64,000 nucleotides of DNA from Acidipila sp. (GTDB lineage: Bacteria; Acidobacteriota; Terriglobia; Acidiferrales; UBA7541), in contig JAAFGT010000009.1 of the NCBI GenBank assembly GCA_010365215.1, positions 1-64,000 of the forward strand, written 5' to 3'. Below, in pieces: positions 19,001 through 28,150 of this stretch. The translations under genes and the position numbers were made by a program. Below the pieces are notes generated by a model, which was given only the letters and a program-made list of their open reading frames with translations, was not told the DNA's origin and ran no database searches. How positions within the stretch are numbered: position 1 is the first letter of the stretch; every line of letters begins with the position of its first letter.

Positions 19001-20685
19001 TTACCTTTTCAACAGGGGATCGGCGTAGCGGATGGGGATGCCGAAATTTGAGCCGCCGAAACCGCGCAGAATGGCGTAGTTTACGCCGATTACTTTGCCT
19101 TGAAGGTTGAAGAGTGGTCCGCCGGAGCCGCCCGACGTGGTCTGAGCGTCGTAGACAATTCGCTCCCGCTCCACGTCACCGATATGGCCTTGCGTGGTGA
19201 TGGGGCGGATGAGCTTGTGGTTTACCAGCGCGGTCATGATATTGGCGGGGTTGCCGCCACTGGATTTGACGATCTGCTGCATGGGGCTTCATCCGCGCGC
19301 GCCAAAAGCGAATCGAGGCCGGTGGGATAGCCCATCAGCACGACGCGGTTGCCGCTTACCGCGGCATCGGCGCGGGAATCCAGGCCAATCACCGGCTGAT
19401 TCGGATCTTCGAGCACCGCGCCCACTACCGCCAGATCCGCTTCCTGCGAAATTTTCTCGATGGTCACACGCAGTGGCCGCGGTGCGTCGGGACAGTAACC
19501 GTTAACCTCTGCGATTAATGGCTCGATGCCTTCCTGAGTAACCGAGGCGAGCTCGTCGTTTTTCCACCAGGGCTCAACCACGTGACGGTTGGTGAGCATA
19601 CTGCCATCTTTTCCCACGAGGAAAGCCGTGCCGAAAAAATCGGCGCGCACCTCGGGCCCGCGTCCCTGGAGAGAATAGATGGGCTTGCCGTCGCTATCCT
19701 GGAGCGGCTCGCCCTTGGGATTGATTCCCGCGTAGCGCAGGCGCGATCCGCTGTCTTTTTCGCGGAAGGCCACCGAGACGTGCAGCAGGCAAACGCTTCG
19801 TGAGTAGGCGCGGATTACGCCCTGGGCCACGCGGCTTTCATCCTCGATGTGCTTGAGCCGGCTGGTGGTGTCCTGGAGCTGCTTGCGAATATCGGAAACT
19901 TCGCCGCCAGCGGCGGAGGCGAGCTGCGCGCGAAGCTGTTCGCTCTGCTGCTGCAACTGCTGTTTCTGCGCATCCTCTTTTGTGTCCGCGCCCTGCTTGC
20001 TTTCCTGGCGCAACTTGCTGGCGCGTGCCAGCAAAGTCTCCTCGGTAGCCAGGCCGCGTTCGAGCTGCGCAATCACGGTGTAGGCGCGCCGAGTCTCTTT
20101 TTCCGCGCGACGCGTGAACAGAAAAAAAATCCCGGCCATGATGGCGGCCGCCCCGAGCAAGCCGGCGAGTCCGATCTTCAGCCGGCGGTCGAGTGAAAAG
20201 GCGTCGCGGGTCATTTTCTCGGTGACGGCGAGCGCTTCGAAGGCGGTGTGAGCGAACTGCTGGCCCTCCTCGGCGATGCGCACGCGGTTGCGGAGGTCAT
20301 CGGCGGCGCGCTTGGTGCGGAGCTGGTTGCGCACGCGCGCCAGAAAGACGACGCTCTCCACGGGACGCCGGATGACGTCATCTGCGCCGAGGTCGAGCGC
20401 ACGCGCGCGCTCACCCGGGCCAAGAGAAGACAGCACGATGACGCGAATCGCTGCGGTGGCCGCCGCGCCCTTCAGCTCGACCACTGCCGCCGACCAGCAG
20501 CTTCCCGGCGCGCCGGCGTCGAGCACCACTACATCGGCCTGGCCTTTCCCGGCAGCTTCAAAACCTTCCGAGCAGGACTCGGTAGAAAAAGTTTCGTAGC
20601 CCGCAGCTTTCAGCTCCGCTTCGAGCGCCTGGCGCGTGACCGGGTCGGTCTCTACGAGAACTATTTTTTCGCGCTTGATCACCAA
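19001..20685 (-). pseudogene. Receiver domain-TM-coiled coil-trypsin-like protease, split by a frameshift
   Basis: Domain order from the TTG start at 20685: response-regulator receiver (~8-120, phospho-acceptor Asp56 in VVVLDAG, with the conserved Lys replaced in VIRRP), a membrane helix (~170-190), a Gln-rich coiled coil (~195-290), then an HtrA-like trypsin fold with His368 (LTNRHVV) and Asp417 (EADLAVV). The frame breaks at a run of four G on the plus strand (19283-19286). The rest continues in another frame to 19001 with the catalytic Ser in [11 protein letters not shown]. Adding one base to the run restores an A-P-M-Q-Q join. It is therefore either a recent pseudogene or a sequencing/assembly error. 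The TTG start is shared with the duplicated copy at 22802. Confidence 0.8.
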
Positions 20686-20909
20686 TTTCCGGGCCGTCCT
20701 TGGCCGTATCTTATCACCGCTGACAACTGCTGCCGGCGGACACTCCGCGTCCCACGAACGGACACTTTGCGTGCGGCAGCCGGACGCGCCGTACGTCTAC
20801 AATACTGGGCGCAAATAATTTAAGGCAGCGATGGTGTGGCACCAGGCTTGCTTTTGTATTCAGCGCATGAATGGGGTGACCCGTGATGGGAAGGTCTTTG
20901 GCAGGATTT
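20394..20909. repeat. Direct repeat copy 1 (about 515 bp)
   Basis: This stretch covers the first ~97 codons of the receiver-protease gene, its upstream region and the first codons of a divergent ADOP gene. It recurs at 22511-23025 in the same orientation, at roughly 92% identity counted by eye, with small indels. The homology is continuous across the divergent intergenic region. Confidence 0.9.
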
Positions 20910-21009
20910 GAAGTTCGCGACGCGCCGGCTTTTCCGGGCGCCGGGATTCGCGGCCGTGGCCGTGCTGACGCTGGCGCTGGGGATCGGGGCCAACACCGCG
21001 GTGTTTAAG
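20886..21009 (+). pseudogene. Remnant of ADOP permease, N-terminal 40 codons
   Basis: From 20890 the sequence translates as [15 protein letters not shown], then [20 protein letters not shown] and AVFK. This is the N-terminal segment and first membrane helix of ADOP (acidobacterial duplicated orphan permease) proteins. The ATG at 20886 is one base out of frame because it is followed by GGG, where the second copy (23003) has GG. The gene stops abruptly at ~21009, against the 3' end of the SDR gene. It is a truncated, frameshifted fragment of a gene once divergent from the receiver-protease. Confidence 0.75.
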
Positions 21010-21023
21010 TTAGGTTGGGAACG

Positions 21024-21830
21024 TCATCGGATCGCGTAACCGCCATCAACGCGAATCGTCGTACCGGTAACGAAGTCCGAAGCCCTCGAAGCCAAGTACA
21101 CGGCCGTTCCGGCAACTTCCTCCGGTTGACCCCACCGACCGGCAGGGGTTCGCGCGAGAATCTCGTCGTTCATGGGCATGGTACGTACAGGCGCCGTCAT
21201 CTCCGTTTCAATCCACCCTGGCGCGATCGCATTGACTTGAATGTTGTGCGGGGCAAACTCGATGGCCATGGACTTGGTCAGCTGGATGATCGCACCTTTC
21301 GCGGCGCTGTAAGAGGGGACGAGCCCAGACCCAAAGAACGAGTACATACTGCCAATGTTGATGATCTTCCCGCGCTTATGACTTAGCATCGATCTGGCAG
21401 CGAGCTTCGACAGTAGGAAAACTGCGTTCAGTTGCGTCTCCATTACGCAGTCCCAATCTTCAGGCTTTTCGTTCATCACACCGCCACTCAGCGATACGTT
21501 GCCGGCATTATTGACAAGTATGCCGACGCTGCCGAGTTCGCTCTCGACCCTGTTGAGCGCGGGCTCCAATCCGGCGCGATTCGTCATGTCAACCATCAGA
21601 GCCACCGAAGGAACGCCGATTGCTTTTAATTCGGAAAGTACCCGCCGATTCTTTTCGTCGTTTCGCCCGAACACTGCGACGGCAGCCCCGGCTTCGGCCA
21701 GTCCGAGCGCAATGCTTCGGCCGATTCCACCATTGCCTCCGGTCACGACAGCCACCCGGCCGGTCAAGTCAAACAATTCAGACGTCTTTATCATGCGCTC
21801 CCACATCGAATCACCGGAGTGGCGACCCAC
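21024..21830 (-). CDS. SDR family oxidoreductase (3-oxoacyl-ACP reductase/glucose dehydrogenase-like)
   Basis: 268 residues, classical SDR. Cofactor motif TGGNGGIG (30-37), NNAG (107-110), catalytic Ser161, Tyr174 and Lys178 (YSAAK), and the C-terminal [15 protein letters not shown]. Alternative starts at the ninth and thirteenth residues (Met) are possible; the latter would begin [12 protein letters not shown]. Its G+C (about 57-58% in sampled lines) is clearly below its neighbours. With the SnoaL-like gene it lies between the two copies of a duplicated segment, suggesting acquisition by insertion. Substrate unknown. Confidence 0.88.
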   Translation of the reverse strand: MGRHSGDSMWERMIKTSELFDLTGRVAVVTGGNGGIGRSIALGLAEAGAAVAVFGRNDEKNRRVLSELKAIGVPSVALMVDMTNRAGLEPALNRVESELGSVGILVNNAGNVSLSGGVMNEKPEDWDCVMETQLNAVFLLSKLAARSMLSHKRGKIINIGSMYSFFGSGLVPSYSAAKGAIIQLTKSMAIEFAPHNIQVNAIAPGWIETEMTAPVRTMPMNDEILARTPAGRWGQPEEVAGTAVYLASRASDFVTGTTIRVDGGYAIR

Positions 21831-21895
21831 CTGCGGCGGTGACGCTGTTTACCGGGAGAGTCTATACCACAGTCAAAAGGCAACGCCGTAAATGC

Positions 21896-22315
21896 TTATT
21901 CGGGGGTTCCGATGCCGTGTTCGAGTTGGCGTAGATACTCTTCCTGGTCGAAAGTGCCGCGTGATTCAACGATGAGCCCGTGCTGGTTGATCTTCCAGGT
22001 CTCGAAGCCGGTGATGCGCACTTTGTGCCCGGTACCGCCTGCACCGGTGTTCGTGCCGATGAGCGTCCAGTGGTACAGAGCGCAGTCTTCTTGAACAATG
22101 AGGTTGTCCATGAGCACCTGCAGGTCGGGAAAGGCGGACATGAACTCCTGGGCGGCTTGCGTGACGGCCTCGCGGCCCACCGACGCAGTACGTCCGTTTA
22201 TGCTGAGTGAGCCGTCGGGTGCGTAAAAAGCCGCAACGCTTGAGGGGTTTTTGCTGCACCATGCCGCAGTATAGCGCACCGCGAAATCGCGCAATTTGGC
22301 TGGGTCAGCTCGCAT
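21896..22315 (-). CDS. SnoaL-like / NTF2-fold protein
   Basis: 139 residues in one cone-shaped NTF2-like domain. Features are FAVRYTAAW at the start, VAAFYAPDGSLSINGR, EFMSAFPDLQVLMDNL, YHWTLIGTNTG and ITGFETWKIN. This order fits the ester-cyclase/SnoaL-like family, which includes polyketide cyclases and many uncharacterised enzymes. It is 65 bp upstream of the SDR gene on the same strand, so the two probably form a unit. The 195 bp between its start and the repeat copy at 22511 hold no gene that can be supported. Confidence 0.75.
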   Translation of the reverse strand: MRADPAKLRDFAVRYTAAWCSKNPSSVAAFYAPDGSLSINGRTASVGREAVTQAAQEFMSAFPDLQVLMDNLIVQEDCALYHWTLIGTNTGAGGTGHKVRITGFETWKINQHGLIVESRGTFDQEEYLRQLEHGIGTPE

Positions 22316-22510
22316 CGACTCCTATCGTATCAACCTGCCTTCATAGAAGATAGAAAATGGATAGCGGTCAACTCGGAAGTAGTCCCACGTCCCTCGACGG
22401 CTGATTGGTCCCTTTTCTTGCAAATACTTCCAATTCACCGACTACACGGGGAATGGAGGTGACCGATTCCGGCGAGCCAGCAGACATCCGCGATTCAGCC
22501 GCAACTTTTT

Positions 22511-22802
22511 CGAGCGCACGCGCGCGCTCACCCGGGCCAAGAGAAGACAGCACTACGACGCGAATCGCTGCGGTGGCCGCCGCGCCCTTCAGCGCGACCA
22601 CTGCTGCCGACCAGCAGCTTCCCGGCGCGCCGGCGTCGAGCACCACTACATCGGCCTGGCCTTTCCCGGCAGCTTCAAAACCTTCCGAGCAGGACTCAGT
22701 AGAAAAAGTTTCGTAGCCCGCAGCTTCGAGTTCCGCTTCGAGCGCCTGGCGCGTGTCCGGGTCGGTCTCCACGAGAACTATTTTTTCGCGTTTGATCGCC
22801 AA
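22511..22802 (-). pseudogene. Truncated receiver domain, duplicate of the protease N terminus
   Basis: It starts at a TTG (22802) equivalent to that at 20685 and encodes the same receiver start (AIKREKIVLVETDPDTRQAL) and VVVLDAGAPGSCW. Similarity ends after GERARAL, about residue 97. The frame then runs on through unrelated sequence to 22368, so the transmembrane and protease parts are missing. Between 22803 and 23002 lies the duplicated divergent upstream region. Confidence 0.75.
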
Positions 22803-23025
22803 TTTCCCGGCCGTCCTTTGCCGTATCTTATCACCGCTGACAACTGCTCCCGGCGGACTCACAGCGTCCTACGAACGGACACTTTGCGTGCGGCAGCCGG
22901 TGGCGCCGTACGGCTACATTACTGGGCTCAAATAACTTAAGGTAGCGATGGTGTGGCAGCAGGCTTGCTTTTATATTCCGCGTAATATTGGGGTGACCCC
23001 TGATGGAAGGTCTTTGGCAGGATTT
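22511..23025. repeat. Direct repeat copy 2 (about 515 bp)
   Basis: Second copy of 20394-20909 in the same orientation. Differences are scattered substitutions and a few indels, including GG versus GGG after the ADOP start codon. The copies bracket the SDR and SnoaL-like genes. Confidence 0.9.
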
Positions 23026-23132
23026 ACATTAGCGTGGCGCTGCAGCTAGCCGGACTAGTGGTGCTGGCGTGCGATCTTTCCGCGGGGCGGGCGATGAAGG
23101 TGGATCCGCTCGAAGTGTTGAGGGACGAATAG
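23003..23132 (+). pseudogene. Remnant of ADOP permease, fused N- and C-terminal ends
   Basis: The ATG at 23003 begins MEGLWQDL, the normal ADOP N terminus, then stops at TAG after two further bases of drift. From 23034 a different frame reads VALQLAGLVVLACDLSAGRA, then MKVDPLEVLRDE and a stop at 23132, which is the ADOP C-terminal tail. Some 800 codons between them are deleted. The stop lies 17 bp from the stop of the intact, convergent ADOP gene. Confidence 0.75.
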
Positions 23133-23149
23133 CCGCGACTCCGGCCGCG

Positions 23150-25567
23150 CTATTCGTAGCGCAGGGCGCTAATGGGATCGATCCTGGCCGCGCGGCGGGC
23201 GGGCACGTAGCTGGCGAGAAACGCGACCATCGCCAGAGCCAGCGCGGCGAGCGCGAAGGTGACGGGGTCGAACGGGCTGACCTGAAAAAGTTCGCTCGAC
23301 AACAAGCGAGCCAGGCTTGCCGCGGCGATCAAACCGACGAGTATTCCGGCGCCGACCAGCTTCATACCTTGCGTGATCACCAATCCGAGAACCTGGCCCT
23401 GCTGCGCGCCCAACGCCATACGGATGCCGATTTCCTGCGTCCGCTGCGCCACCGAATAGCTAATCACGCCGTAGAGACCGAGGGCGGCCATCAGAAGCGC
23501 GACGCCGGCGAAGAAGCCCAGAACGGTCACACCGAAACGCTGAGGGCCGAGCGAGCCGGCCAGCCTTTCTTCCATGGGCGTCAGGTCGTAGACCGGTTGG
23601 CCGGGGGCGGCGGCGCGCACGGCCTCGCGCATCGAGCCCGCGAGTGCGGCAGGATCGGCAGCGGTGCGCACGACAAGGAACGCGCGGGAGATGGGCACCT
23701 GATAGAGCGGGTAGTAGCAGACACCCTTGCCCGTATCCCCCGCGAGAGAGGATTGGTGCACGTGCTTAACCACGCCCACAATTTCCGCCCAGGGGGCATT
23801 CGAACCGCGCCGGATTCGCTTCCCGATGGGGCCCTGATCGGGCCAGTACATGCGGGCAAGATTTTCGTCGATCATCGCCACGAGTTGCGTTCCCTCGTGA
23901 TCCTGCTCAGTGAATATGCGCCCGGCGGCGAGAGGAATCTTGAGCGCGGGAAAATATCCCGGGGTCACTGCGCCCAAGTCACTGTGCGGGCCGGGATCGC
24001 CCGGGCCGGATGGCCGGCCCTCGATCTGAAATGAGGAGGAAAAATTGGAGCCGCTGAAGGGCAGAGGAATCGCCGCCGCTGCGCTGGACACGCCGGGCAA
24101 AACTGCCAATTTCTGCGTGACTTCGCGATAGAAGGCAACTTGCTTGGGTTCCGGATACTGATTCTCCGGTAAAGATACCGCGCCGGTCATGACTCGGGCA
24201 GGATCAAATCCGGGGTTAAGTCTCTCCATCCGCGCCAGGCTCTTGAGGAATAGGCCGGCTCCCGCGAGGAGAACGAGCGCGAGCGCCACTTGACCGGCCA
24301 CCAGCACGGAGCGAACGCGCCGCCGGCCGCGGCCCGCAGTTCCGGAGCGGCCTCCCTCCTTCAGCAATTCGAAATCTTGAATTCCGGAAACCTGCCAGGC
24401 AGGGGCGACACCGGAAAGAATCCCCGCCAGCGCGCCCACCAGCATCGTGAACGCCAGCGCATAGGCGTCGGTCTTGATCAGTAGCCCGTTAGAAACGTCG
24501 GGAGGAGCAATCTGAAGGAGAATGCGGATTCCGGCCTGCGCGACTCCCAAGCCAACCAGAGTGCCGGCGGCGGCGAGGACAAGACTTTCCGCGAGCGTCT
24601 GGCGGATGAGCCGCCAGCGGCCGGCGCCGAGGGCTGCGCGCACGGCCAGCTCCCTGGAGCGTCCGGAAGCGCGCGCGAGCAGGAGCCCGGCGATGTTCGA
24701 GCAGGCAATCAGCAACACGAACCCCACCGCGCCGATCAAGACAAACAGCGGCGTTTTCAGATCGCCGTAAGCGTACTCCGTGAGCGGGAGTGCAAACATG
24801 CCCCAACCGGAGTCGATGGCGTACTTGCCCTGAGGGTCGCGCTGGATGATCTGGCCGGAAAGAACGTGGACGAAAGCCTCGGCCTGCTGGCGCGAAACGC
24901 CGGGGCGAATTCTGGCAACGGAAAAATAATTTTCGTTGAAGCGGTTCCCGGGGCCGAAATCGCCGGGCGGCAATCCGATGGGAACCCATACCTGTACCTG
25001 CGAGGGCCAATTAAATTCCGGTCCCATGACGCCCACGACTTTGTAGGGAAGCTGGTTGAGCTGAATCGTCTTGCCAACAATGGAGCCGTCGCCGCCAAAC
25101 CAGCGCTTCCAGCCGCGATAGGAAATCACGGCGACATGGTTGGCACCTGGCTGGTCCTCCTCAGGAAGGAAAACGCGGCCGAGCAGCGGCTTGACGCCGA
25201 ACACCTCGAACCAGTTCCAAGTAACCCGCGCGCCGGGCAGGCGCTCGGGCAAGTCCTGCGCGATGGAGCTGAAGTCCGCCACGTCACCTAGCACGGCGGA
25301 AGAGAAGACCTGCCGGCTGTTGCGGATATCGGCGAAGTCGGTGGCGGAAATTGTGATGCTGGCCAGGTTCAGCTTATCGTACTTTACGCGAATGGCGAGC
25401 AGCCGGTCGGCGTCCGGGAGACCCGCCGGATGCAGCAGCAGACCATTGATGACGCTGAAAATTGCGGTGTTGGCGCCAATGCCCAGCGCCAGCGCCAGGA
25501 TGGTGGTGACGGCGAACGTGGGAGATTTCGCCAGGGTTCGGAGGGCAATTTTAATATCAGTCCACAT
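23150..25567 (-). CDS. ADOP-type ABC transporter permease (MacB/FtsX-like)
   Basis: 805 residues, the normal length. It has the N-terminal MWTDIKIALRTLAKSPTFAV and first helix with [16 protein letters not shown], followed by a MacB-like periplasmic domain (~45-240). An FtsX domain with three helices (~265-385) comes next, then a second half beginning near RRRVRSVLVAGQVALAL with another periplasmic domain and FtsX domain. The tail is VPARRAARIDPISALRYE. ADOP proteins are multiplied in acidobacteria and usually lack a dedicated ATPase gene, as here. Substrate unknown. The intact copy is oriented opposite to the two remnants. Confidence 0.92.
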   Translation of the reverse strand: MWTDIKIALRTLAKSPTFAVTTILALALGIGANTAIFSVINGLLLHPAGLPDADRLLAIRVKYDKLNLASITISATDFADIRNSRQVFSSAVLGDVADFSSIAQDLPERLPGARVTWNWFEVFGVKPLLGRVFLPEEDQPGANHVAVISYRGWKRWFGGDGSIVGKTIQLNQLPYKVVGVMGPEFNWPSQVQVWVPIGLPPGDFGPGNRFNENYFSVARIRPGVSRQQAEAFVHVLSGQIIQRDPQGKYAIDSGWGMFALPLTEYAYGDLKTPLFVLIGAVGFVLLIACSNIAGLLLARASGRSRELAVRAALGAGRWRLIRQTLAESLVLAAAGTLVGLGVAQAGIRILLQIAPPDVSNGLLIKTDAYALAFTMLVGALAGILSGVAPAWQVSGIQDFELLKEGGRSGTAGRGRRRVRSVLVAGQVALALVLLAGAGLFLKSLARMERLNPGFDPARVMTGAVSLPENQYPEPKQVAFYREVTQKLAVLPGVSSAAAAIPLPFSGSNFSSSFQIEGRPSGPGDPGPHSDLGAVTPGYFPALKIPLAAGRIFTEQDHEGTQLVAMIDENLARMYWPDQGPIGKRIRRGSNAPWAEIVGVVKHVHQSSLAGDTGKGVCYYPLYQVPISRAFLVVRTAADPAALAGSMREAVRAAAPGQPVYDLTPMEERLAGSLGPQRFGVTVLGFFAGVALLMAALGLYGVISYSVAQRTQEIGIRMALGAQQGQVLGLVITQGMKLVGAGILVGLIAAASLARLLSSELFQVSPFDPVTFALAALALAMVAFLASYVPARRAARIDPISALRYE

Positions 25568-25632
25568 GCCGTGGGTTACGCATGCGGATCGAAAAAGGTT
25601 CCTCGCTTCCCAGGAGTGCGAGGGGAAAATGA

Positions 25633-26535
25633 CTAAAGGCCGCGGGAGAGGAGGAATTCGCGCACCACATCGCGCGCTTCGCGGCGTTCCCCATCGACGG
25701 CGTAGTTCATGCGACGCATATCGGCGTCTGAAATCCTGCCGGCCAGGCTGAGCAGTGCCTGGCGCAGAGCCGGCACGCGCTCAAGAGTTGCCACGCGCAC
25801 CACGGGCACGGCTTCGTAGGGCGGAAAATATCCCCGGTCGTCATCGAGCACGGTCAGGTTGAGCGCCGCGATCAGCCCGTCGGTGGAGTTGCCGGCGACG
25901 ACGTCCACCTGTTTATCCTTCAACGCGCGGTACAGCAGGCCCAGGTCCATGAGCCTGGGAGCTTCGCGAAATTTCAGTCCATAGGTTTTCGCGAGTCCCT
26001 GGTAGCCGTCGGGCCGCTCGATGAATTCGTAACCCACGCCGAGCCGCCAGTCGGGTGCGAGTGCGGCGATTTGCGACAGCGCAGTCAGGTGCAGCCGGCG
26101 CGCATCGTCACCACGCACGACGATGGCGAAAGTATTGTTGAACCCCAGCGGCGGCAGCACTTCCAAGCCGAAGCGGCGCGCATATTCGTCGCGCACCAGC
26201 TTGTAGACTTCCTCGCGGCCGGGCTGCGGCGGCTGTTTGAGAATCGCGGTTAACGCAGTGCCGGTGTATTCCACGTACGCATCGATGCGGCCGGCCAGAA
26301 TGGCCTGGTGGCAGATGTAACTTCCGGCGAGGTAGAAGCGCCGTTCCACGGGCAGCCCGGTAGCAGCTTCGATGCGTTGCGCCAGCAGCTCGCCGAGCAC
26401 GGACTGTTCGGTAAAATTCTTGGAACCGATGACGACTGGCCGCTGCCGGGACCCGGTGCAGGCTCCCTGCAAGCAAGCCGCGAGAACAAGGCCGAGCAGC
26501 GCCTTCAGGATCACCGGGCGCGTGGGGATGGCCAC
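25633..26535 (-). CDS. Osmoprotectant-type ABC transporter substrate-binding lipoprotein
   Basis: 300 residues. Lipoprotein-like signal ending LQGAC (Cys ~26). The mature part begins VVIGSKNFTEQSVLGELLAQ, the hallmark of the OpuAC/OsmF quaternary-amine binding family, followed by YVEYTGTALTAIL. It is the third gene of a compact importer operon (ATPase, permease, binding protein) and starts 2 bp after the permease. Likely ligands are glycine betaine, choline or related compounds; the sequence alone does not distinguish them. Confidence 0.92.
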   Translation of the reverse strand: MAIPTRPVILKALLGLVLAACLQGACTGSRQRPVVIGSKNFTEQSVLGELLAQRIEAATGLPVERRFYLAGSYICHQAILAGRIDAYVEYTGTALTAILKQPPQPGREEVYKLVRDEYARRFGLEVLPPLGFNNTFAIVVRGDDARRLHLTALSQIAALAPDWRLGVGYEFIERPDGYQGLAKTYGLKFREAPRLMDLGLLYRALKDKQVDVVAGNSTDGLIAALNLTVLDDDRGYFPPYEAVPVVRVATLERVPALRQALLSLAGRISDADMRRMNYAVDGERREARDVVREFLLSRGL

Positions 26536-26537
26536 GA

Positions 26538-27173
26538 TCAGCGCCCGTGCTCGAGCCGCCGCGCGATGAAGCCCAGCGTCTGATCCGCAAGGATGGCCAG
26601 TGCGGCTGCGGGAAACGCGCCAGCCAGGATCAGCTGGTTATTGACCATGGCTACGCCCCTGAAAATGAACTCGCCCAGGCCACCCGCGCCAACCGCGGCG
26701 GCAATGGTTGCCGTGCCCACGGAGATCACCGCGGCCACTCGTATGCCCGCAACAATCACGCCCAGCGCCAGGGGAAGCTCAACGCGAAAGAGAAGTTGCT
26801 GGTCGGTCAGCCCCATGCCGCGACCCGCTTCCACCACGGCGCGATCCACTCCGCGAATTCCGGTGTAGGTGTTGCGCAGAATCGGCAGCAGCGCGTAGAG
26901 CGTCAGCGCAAGTATGGTCATTCTTTCCGCGCGCGCGCCCAGCCACGGTAGTGGCATAAAAAAACCGAACATCGCCAGGCTGGGAATGGTTTGCAGAATA
27001 TTCGCGCCAAAGAGCACGGGCCTGGCGAAAGCCGGGCGCCTGGCGAGGAGTACACCCAACGGCAAACCAACGGCTACGGCAAATAAGACGGCCAACCCCA
27101 CCAGCCAGATGTGCTCGAGCGTGAGCGTCAGCACTTCATGACGGTTGCGCCAGAAGAAACTCATCAGGCTCAT
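26538..27173 (-). CDS. Osmoprotectant-type ABC transporter permease
   Basis: 211 residues with five to six membrane helices. The EAA loop region reads VVEAGRGMGLTDQQLLFRVELPLALGVIVAG (in two parts around residues 110-140), typical of ProW/OpuBB permeases. TLEHIWLVGLAVLFAVAVGLPLG at the N terminus is also characteristic. Its start overlaps the ATPase stop by 4 bp. The binding protein is separate rather than fused. Confidence 0.93.
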   Translation of the reverse strand: MSLMSFFWRNRHEVLTLTLEHIWLVGLAVLFAVAVGLPLGVLLARRPAFARPVLFGANILQTIPSLAMFGFFMPLPWLGARAERMTILALTLYALLPILRNTYTGIRGVDRAVVEAGRGMGLTDQQLLFRVELPLALGVIVAGIRVAAVISVGTATIAAAVGAGGLGEFIFRGVAMVNNQLILAGAFPAAALAILADQTLGFIARRLEHGR

Positions 27174-28051
27174 TTAGCTTCTCCCTCTACCCGTGGAATT
27201 CCACTGGCATGTTTCCGTACGTTGTCGAGAGCTGCGCCGCCGGCCTCGAATCCGGAATGGAAGGCCTTTACATATGCAGCGGGCAAGGGGTCGTTAGCTT
27301 GAAGGAACTCGGCCGGCGAATAGAGCCCGTGCAAACGCCCGGCTTCCAGTAACGCGATGCGCGTGCCCATCAGCAACGCTTCTGGCAGATCGTGCGTAAC
27401 CAGCACGACGGTTTTCTTGGGGCGTATCTCCAGCGCGGCGAATTCACGTTGAACTTCGGCGCGGGTCAATGCGTCCAGGGCACCAAAGGGCTCGTCCATC
27501 AGGAGAATCGGCGGATCGAGCGCCAGAGCACGCGCCACGCCCACGCGCTGGCGTTCGCCGCCGGAAAGCTCCCGCGGAAAGCGCGCGGCGAGCTCCGGCT
27601 GGAGACCCACCAGGACCAGCAATTCGCGAACGCGCTCGCGTATTCGCGCCGCGGGCCAGCCTTCTACGCGGGGCATCAGTCCGATGTTGCGCTCGACGGT
27701 CATGTGCGGAAATAACCCGACTTCCTGGATGGCGTAGCCGATGCTGCGGCGCAAGCGGATAGGATCCCAGGCAGTGGTGGCCTGGCCCTCCACCAGCACT
27801 TGGCCGCCAGTGGGCTCGAGTAAGCGGTTAATCAGCTTCAGGGTGGTGGTTTTCCCCGATCCGCTGCGGCCGAGCAGCACGAGCGATTCCCCGCGGCGCA
27901 CGCTGAGATCAAGCGGAGCAAGAAGGGTACGCCCCGGACCGTGCTCGGCATCAGGCACGGAGTAGGACGCGGCGCGAAATTCGATTACGGTGTTGCGGGA
28001 AACCTCGGTGTTGCTCGCTGGCGAGAAATTATTTTGTGGACTGGGCGGCAT
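27170..28051 (-). CDS. Osmoprotectant-type ABC transporter ATP-binding protein
   Basis: 293 residues from the ATG at 28051. It has Walker A GRSGSGKTT, signature LSGGERQRVG, Walker B ILLMDEPFGALD and the switch His in VLVTHDLPEAL. The Q-loop reads YAIQEVGLFPHMTV. No CBS domains follow. The frame stays open to a TTG at 28150, but that triplet is the beginning of a perfect TTGACA -35 box, so the shorter start is preferred. No good ribosome-binding site precedes either start. It energises uptake with the two downstream genes. Confidence 0.9.
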   Translation of the reverse strand: MPPSPQNNFSPASNTEVSRNTVIEFRAASYSVPDAEHGPGRTLLAPLDLSVRRGESLVLLGRSGSGKTTTLKLINRLLEPTGGQVLVEGQATTAWDPIRLRRSIGYAIQEVGLFPHMTVERNIGLMPRVEGWPAARIRERVRELLVLVGLQPELAARFPRELSGGERQRVGVARALALDPPILLMDEPFGALDALTRAEVQREFAALEIRPKKTVVLVTHDLPEALLMGTRIALLEAGRLHGLYSPAEFLQANDPLPAAYVKAFHSGFEAGGAALDNVRKHASGIPRVEGEAK

Positions 28052-28121
28052 GGTAGGTGTGCGAGATAAGTGATGTGCGATCCCCGCCGGCAAGGATTGG
28101 CGCGGGGAATAGTAGGGTGAG

Positions 28122-28150
28122 AGCCTACTTTTGCGCGGGTCCGGTGTCAA
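28122..28150 (-). promoter_or_regulatory. Putative sigma70-type promoter of the osmoprotectant importer
   Basis: On the minus strand, TTGACA (28150-28145) and TAGGCT (28127-28122) are separated by 17 bp. The -35 box is perfect and the -10 box matches three of six positions. It lies 71 bp upstream of the preferred ATPase start. Confidence 0.45.

Noticed and set aside
22368-22862. Intact small response regulator of 164 residues
   Set aside because: Only the segment 22511-22802 matches the receiver. The C-terminal third is unrelated read-through sequence, so it is treated as a truncated duplicate.
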